From contig URTQ01000011.1 of assembly GCA_900550855.1 (NCBI GenBank), positions 1 through 17,382 on the forward strand: DNA of 17,382 nucleotides, read 5' to 3'. How positions within the stretch are numbered: the first letter of the stretch is position 1; each line of letters starts with the position of its first letter. This DNA is from an uncultured Eubacteriales bacterium (GTDB lineage: Bacteria; Bacillota; Clostridia; Christensenellales; CAG-917). The notes under the pieces are model-generated. The model searched no databases, was not told the DNA's origin, and saw nothing but the letters and a program-made list of their open reading frames with translations. Positions 13,989 through 17,382 of this stretch are shown piece after piece. The translations under genes and the position numbers were made by a program.

Positions 13989-14017
13989 TTTACACGATTT
14001 GTATTTTCGTCTATACT
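13989..14017 (+). promoter_or_regulatory. Promoter of ychF
   Basis: TTTACA (13989-13994), 17-bp spacer, TATACT (14012-14017). The predicted start near 14024 gives a leader of about 45 nt. A small hairpin GCACG/CGTGC (14041-14056) comes right before the ribosome site AAGAGGTAG. Confidence 0.7.
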
Positions 14018-14069
14018 AAAATATTGTATTAAAGAAATTCGCACGCGAGAACGTGCAAGAGGTAGAAAT

Positions 14070-15152
14070 ATGAAACTCGGTGTCGTAGGTTTGCCAAACG
14101 TGGGCAAGAGTACGCTTTTCAACGCAATCACAAAGGCGGGCGCGCAAGCGGCGAACTATCCGTTCTGCACGATCGAGCCTAACGTAGGCGTAGTTGCCGT
14201 CCCCGACGAAAGACTCGAAAAACTTGCCGCTCTTTACGACAGCAAGAAAATCACCCCGACTTCTCTTGAATTTGTGGACATCGCGGGTCTTGTCAAGGGC
14301 GCAAGCAAAGGCGAAGGACTCGGAAACAAATTCCTTTCGCATATAAGGGAAGTGGACGCAATCGTACACGTCGTTCGCTGTTTCGACGACGCGAATATAA
14401 CGCACGTTGACGGCTCGGTCAATCCGCAAAGAGATATCGAAACGATCAATTTCGAACTTATTTTCGCCGATATGGAAACCCTCGAACGCCGTATGGCTTC
14501 GGCGCAAGTCAAGGTTAAAGCGGACAAGAAATATCAAGAGGACGTCGACCGCCTCGTGATTATGCAAAAGTGGCTCGAAAGCGGCAAACCCCTTCGCAAT
14601 CTCGATATGGACGAGGACTTCAAACGCTTCGTAGACGAGCAATTTTTGCTCACGTCCAAGCCCGTTATTTACGTTGCAAATACAGACGAAGCGGGCATAA
14701 ACGGCAACGCGTACACAAAGGAAGTCGAGCGTATCGCCAAAGAGGAAAACACCGAAGCAATCGTGCTTTGCGCCAAACTCGAAGAAGATTTGAGCGAACT
14801 TTCCGACGACGACCGCGCAATGTTTATGGAAGACTACGGACTCAAAGAGAGCGGACTCGACCGCCTCGTTAAAGCGTCCTACAAACTTTTGGGACTCATC
14901 AGTTATCTCACCGCGGGTGAAAAAGAAACGCGCGCTTGGACCATCGTCAAAGGTACGAAAGCCCCCCAAGCCGCCGGCAAAATTCACAGCGACTTCGAGC
15001 GCGGTTTCATTCGTGCCGAAATCGTTGATTATCAAACCCTTCTCGAATGCGGTTCTTTCAACGTTGCCAAAGAGCGCGGCAAGGTACGCAGCGAAGGGAA
15101 GGATTATGTGATGCAGGATAACGACGTGGTGCTATTCCGCATTAACGTTTGA
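14070..15152 (+). CDS. ychF: Redox-regulated ATPase/GTPase YchF (OLA1 family)
   Basis: A 360-residue protein, close to the usual 363-366. The true start is the ATG at 14070 with AGAGGTAG upstream; the frame stays open for 63 codons before it, but that part overlaps the uppP start and the promoter. The P-loop GLPNVGKST (residues 7-15) opens the protein. Switch regions follow (FCTIEPNVG, then DIAGLVKGASKGEGLGNKFL at about 67-86), then a helical insertion, and the TGS domain at the C-terminus (ETRAWTIVKG to DVVLFRINV). YchF is an unusual Obg-family member that prefers ATP, associates with ribosomes and affects stress responses. A 126-bp palindrome begins one base after the stop. Confidence 0.95.
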   Translation: MKLGVVGLPNVGKSTLFNAITKAGAQAANYPFCTIEPNVGVVAVPDERLEKLAALYDSKKITPTSLEFVDIAGLVKGASKGEGLGNKFLSHIREVDAIVHVVRCFDDANITHVDGSVNPQRDIETINFELIFADMETLERRMASAQVKVKADKKYQEDVDRLVIMQKWLESGKPLRNLDMDEDFKRFVDEQFLLTSKPVIYVANTDEAGINGNAYTKEVERIAKEENTEAIVLCAKLEEDLSELSDDDRAMFMEDYGLKESGLDRLVKASYKLLGLISYLTAGEKETRAWTIVKGTKAPQAAGKIHSDFERGFIRAEIVDYQTLLECGSFNVAKERGKVRSEGKDYVMQDNDVVLFRINV

Positions 15153-15153
15153 T

Positions 15154-15279
15154 TTTAAGTGCGCTATTTGGCGAATAACTGCGTCAGATACGATTTTTTC
15201 ACAAGTCACGTACGCCTAAGTACGCTCGTTGTTCAAAAATCGCATCTTCCTTGTTCTTCATCCAAATATCGCACTTAAA
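15154..15279. repeat. Long structured palindrome, copy A (behind ychF)
   Basis: An 18-nt left arm (15154-15171) pairs with 15262-15279 except for one C/T mismatch (15164/15269). Inside, GAATAAC (15173-15179) faces GTTCTTC (15253-15259), again with one mismatch. Next comes GAT-CGATTTTT (15187-15198) facing AAAAATCG-ATC (15235-15246), and an apical CGTAC/GTACG stem (15209-15213 with 15220-15224). The unpaired blocks CGAATAACTG-GTCA and TTCCTTGTTCTTCATC recur in copy B. There is no U-run, so it is not a simple terminator. Size resembles ERIC elements, but the sequence does not. Confidence 0.85.
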
Positions 15280-15299
15280 TAATAAGCAAAAAACAATTA

Positions 15300-15316
15300 T
15301 GCGCACTATGTGCGCA
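15300..15316. repeat. Short palindrome upstream of argS
   Basis: TGCGCAC TAT GTGCGCA, a perfect 7-bp inverted repeat with a 3-base spacer, about 50 bp before the argS ATG. It could be an operator or a small hairpin. No clear -35/-10 pair is visible around it. Confidence 0.6.
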
Positions 15317-15367
15317 AGCGGACAAATAAAAACTTAACACCTAAAAACAACTTATTTCGGGGTAACT

Positions 15368-17050
15368 ATGTTTGAAAAAGAATTAACAAATGCGCTTGCA
15401 GTCGAAGGTCTTTCGCCGCAAGACGTGGAATCTGCTCTCGAAACGCCCAAAGAAGCGAAAATGGGCGATATTTGCTTGCCGTGCTTCAAGTTTGCACGCA
15501 CAATGCGCCTTGCGCCGCCCGTTATCGCAAACAAACTTTTGCCTTACGTTCAGGCTCTCGATTTCGTGGAAAAAGTCGAGGTTGTAGGCGGCTATCTCAA
15601 CATTTTCTTTGACAGAAACACGCTTGCGAAAAAGGCTCTCGAAAGCGCGACTGACGAAAACGTCGGCGCAAGCGACGAGGGCGCAGGCAAAACTATTTGC
15701 ATAGATTATAGTTCGGTCAACATCGCAAAGCCTTTCCACATCGGACATCTCGGCACGACCGTCATCGGCGGTGCGCTTTACCGCATATTCGAACATCTCG
15801 GTTACAACGTCGTCGGCATAAACCACCTCGGCGACTGGGGTACGCAATTCGGAAAACTCATCGTCGCGACTCGCAAATGGTCTTCTCTCGAAGAAGTGGC
15901 GGAAAACGACGAATACTTCCTCAACAAACTTTACGTTCGCTATCATAAAGAGGCAGAAGAACATCCCGAAATGGACGACGAGGCTCGCGCTTGGTTCAAG
16001 CGTATCGAGGACGGCGACGAGGAAGCGACAAAGTATTTCGACGTGTTCAAAAAGGTTACGATGACCGCCGTCGGAAAGATTTACGACCGCTTGAAAATCA
16101 AGTTCGACAGTTATGCGGGCGAGAGTTTCTACAACGACAAAATGGAAGCGTGCCTCGACATATTGCGAGAGAAAAACTTGCTTGTCGAAAGCGACGGCGC
16201 ACAGGTGGTAAACCTCGACGCATACGATATGCCCCCGTGCCTTTTGGTCAAGGCGGACGGCGCGACTTTGTACGCAACGCGCGACATCGCCGCGGCATAC
16301 TATCGCAAGAAAACGTACGACTTCTACAAATGCCTCTACGTTGTCGCATATCAGCAGAATCTGCACTTTAAGCAACTGTTTCAGGTACTTAAACTAATGG
16401 ATTTTGCAGGTGCAAACGATATGGAACACGTCGCATACGGTATGGTTTCTATGGAAGACGGCTCTATGTCAACGCGTTCGGGACGTGTAATCTGGCTTCA
16501 AGAAGTGCTTGACAAAGCGGTTGAAAAAGCAAGAAAAATCATCGAGGAAAAGAACCCGAACGCACCCAACAAAGACGAAATCGCAGAGAGCGTCGGCGTA
16601 GGCGCGGTGGTGTTCTCGTCGCTTTGGAACAACCGTATCAAAGACATCGTATTCTCATACGACAAGGTGCTCAATTTCGACGGCGAAACCGCACCTTACG
16701 TTCAGTATACTTACGCTCGTTGCGCAAGCGCGCTTCGCAAGGGCGGCGACGTCGATTATTCAAACGTCGACTTGTCCGCAATAACTTCCGACGAGGGTTA
16801 CGACGTCATAAAATCCGTCATCACCTTCGGCGATTCCGTACGCCTTGCCGCCAAACTTCGCGAGCCCTGCTACGTCACTCGTCACATCGTCGATCTTGCC
16901 GAAAAATTCAATCGTTTCTACATCGATCATCGCATACTCGTTGACGACGCACCCACTCGCAACGCACGTCTTGCACTCACCAAAGCGGTGGGCAACGTGA
17001 TAAAGTGTGGGTTGGGGTTGCTCGGCATTTCCGCCCCCGAAGAAATGTAA
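15368..17050 (+). CDS. argS: Arginyl-tRNA synthetase
   Basis: A 560-residue class I synthetase that charges tRNA-Arg with arginine using ATP, the normal length for bacterial ArgRS. The N-terminal Add-1 domain (about 1-110) recognises the tRNA elbow. The catalytic domain has FHIGHL (HIGH motif, His124-His127), the GDWGTQFGK signature, and SMSTRSG at about residue 366 in place of KMSKS, as is usual in ArgRS. The C-terminal DALR anticodon-binding domain includes APYVQYTYARCASALRK and ends LLGISAPEEM. GGGG lies about 6 bases before the ATG. It is separated from ychF by 215 bp that hold a structured palindrome, so it probably has its own promoter. Its last Met codon and stop codon form part of a second copy of that palindrome. 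Confidence 0.97.
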   Translation: MFEKELTNALAVEGLSPQDVESALETPKEAKMGDICLPCFKFARTMRLAPPVIANKLLPYVQALDFVEKVEVVGGYLNIFFDRNTLAKKALESATDENVGASDEGAGKTICIDYSSVNIAKPFHIGHLGTTVIGGALYRIFEHLGYNVVGINHLGDWGTQFGKLIVATRKWSSLEEVAENDEYFLNKLYVRYHKEAEEHPEMDDEARAWFKRIEDGDEEATKYFDVFKKVTMTAVGKIYDRLKIKFDSYAGESFYNDKMEACLDILREKNLLVESDGAQVVNLDAYDMPPCLLVKADGATLYATRDIAAAYYRKKTYDFYKCLYVVAYQQNLHFKQLFQVLKLMDFAGANDMEHVAYGMVSMEDGSMSTRSGRVIWLQEVLDKAVEKARKIIEEKNPNAPNKDEIAESVGVGAVVFSSLWNNRIKDIVFSYDKVLNFDGETAPYVQYTYARCASALRKGGDVDYSNVDLSAITSDEGYDVIKSVITFGDSVRLAAKLREPCYVTRHIVDLAEKFNRFYIDHRILVDDAPTRNARLALTKAVGNVIKCGLGLLGISAPEEM

Positions 17051-17172
17051 GCCGCTATTGAGCGAATAACTGTGTCAACGCCCTTTTGTTCACCCGTCGC
17101 GTACGAATAGTACGCTGGGCGGGTTTGCAAAAGGGCGTTTCCTTGTTCTTCATCTCAATATCGGCTTACATT
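17044..17172. repeat. Long structured palindrome, copy B (behind argS)
   Basis: A 19-nt left arm (17044-17062) pairs with 17154-17172 except for one C/T mismatch (17055/17161), at the same place as in copy A. GAATAAC faces GTTCTTC. The inner stem is a perfect 12 bp (17077-17088 with 17128-17139), and the apex is CGTAC/GTACG around GAATA (17100-17114). The left arm contains the last codon and the TAA stop of argS. Compared with copy A the loops are nearly identical while the stems differ by paired changes. Confidence 0.85.
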
Positions 17173-17382
17173 GTTTTTGTGAAATCGTGTACGATTATGT
17201 ACACTGGGTCTTGATTCAAGCCGTGCCTTTCTCGTTATATGTCTGTTTGGCGCACTCACATATGTGCAAATCGGTTTATTTTTTTGAATCATACGGTTTC
17301 GCAGCCGCCCAAACGTTGCTCGTAGACAGGCGGAGCAGTAGTCTATGTAACGACGAAGAATCGTTGTGAGCATCCACTTCCG
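17173..17382. repeat. Gene-free end of window, diverged intergenic repeat copy 2
   Basis: No credible gene. The stretch holds GCACTCACATA (17252-17262), GCCGCC, GTTGC, CTCGT and AGGCGGAGCAGTAGTCTATG (17328-17347), the same ordered blocks as 11455-11619. The last block agrees at 16 of 20 positions. TAGAC/GTCTA (about 17323-17345) and AACGA/TCGTT (about 17349-17365) form small hairpins. It is cut by the window end. Confidence 0.4.

Noticed and set aside
13881..14069. 63-codon upstream extension of ychF
   Set aside because: It overlaps the uppP start and the ychF promoter, and the family begins at MKLGVVGLPNVGKS.
14016..15035. 339-residue minus-strand frame opposite ychF
   Set aside because: Antisense shadow of a well-conserved gene, with no motif or ribosome site.
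15153..15367. T-box or riboswitch leader for argS
   Set aside because: No T-box sequence, specifier loop or antiterminator, and no terminator before the ATG; the structure present is the dispersed palindrome also found behind argS.
15154..17172. CRISPR-type repeats
   Set aside because: Only two copies about 1.9 kb apart, each a single long hairpin, with no spacer array and no cas genes.

Overview
The window looks like a stretch of chromosome from an anaerobic, low-to-mid GC Bacillota (Clostridia-like) bacterium. The evidence is the mrnC-rlmB-sigH-type order known from Bacillota, several N-terminal lipoprotein signals, strong Shine-Dalgarno sites, sigma-A style promoters with 17-bp spacers, U-tract terminators, and an oxygen-scavenging flavodiiron protein typical of strict anaerobes. 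The intracellular beta-mannosidase fits a gut or other glycan-rich habitat. No phage genes, transposase, CRISPR array, tRNA or rRNA was seen.

Layout. (1) 1-2379, minus strand: a large lipoprotein with a complete transglutaminase-like Cys/His/Asp triad, ending in a strong terminator. (2) 2550-4347, plus strand: mrnC, rlmB and a SigH-like sigma factor (rRNA maturation, rRNA methylation, transcription), divergent from the lipoprotein. (3) 4511-7093, minus: GH2 beta-mannosidase with its own promoter, meeting the sigma gene at a bidirectional terminator. (4) 7252-10124, minus: an accessory surface block with an acidic beta-rich lipoprotein, a short secreted protein, a Pro-linker lipoprotein and a possible small coupled ORF. 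The part from about 8400 to 10150 is AT-richer than its surroundings. (5) 10227-11176, plus: the rpsF-ssb-rpsR operon. (6) 11177-11872: about 700 bp without a credible gene but full of hairpins and repeats. (7) 11873-13027, plus: flavodiiron protein, converging on uppP (13128-13958, minus). (8) 14070-17050, plus: ychF and argS. Each is followed immediately by a copy of a long imperfect palindrome, and the window ends in a second gene-free stretch.

Most genes are housekeeping and form small transcription units. The cell-surface genes share only a location on the envelope; nothing links them to one pathway.

The most unusual signal is the pair of 126-129 bp palindromes behind ychF (15154-15279) and argS (17044-17172). 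Their single-stranded cores are nearly identical, while the paired arms differ by compensating changes. The argS arm includes the gene's stop codon. A related arrangement, a perfect 17-bp inverted repeat that starts in the last codon of rpsR and encloses its terminator, lies at 11171-11246. The gene-free stretches at 11247-11870 and 17173-17382 share short ordered sequence blocks and may be diverged copies of one intergenic repeat.
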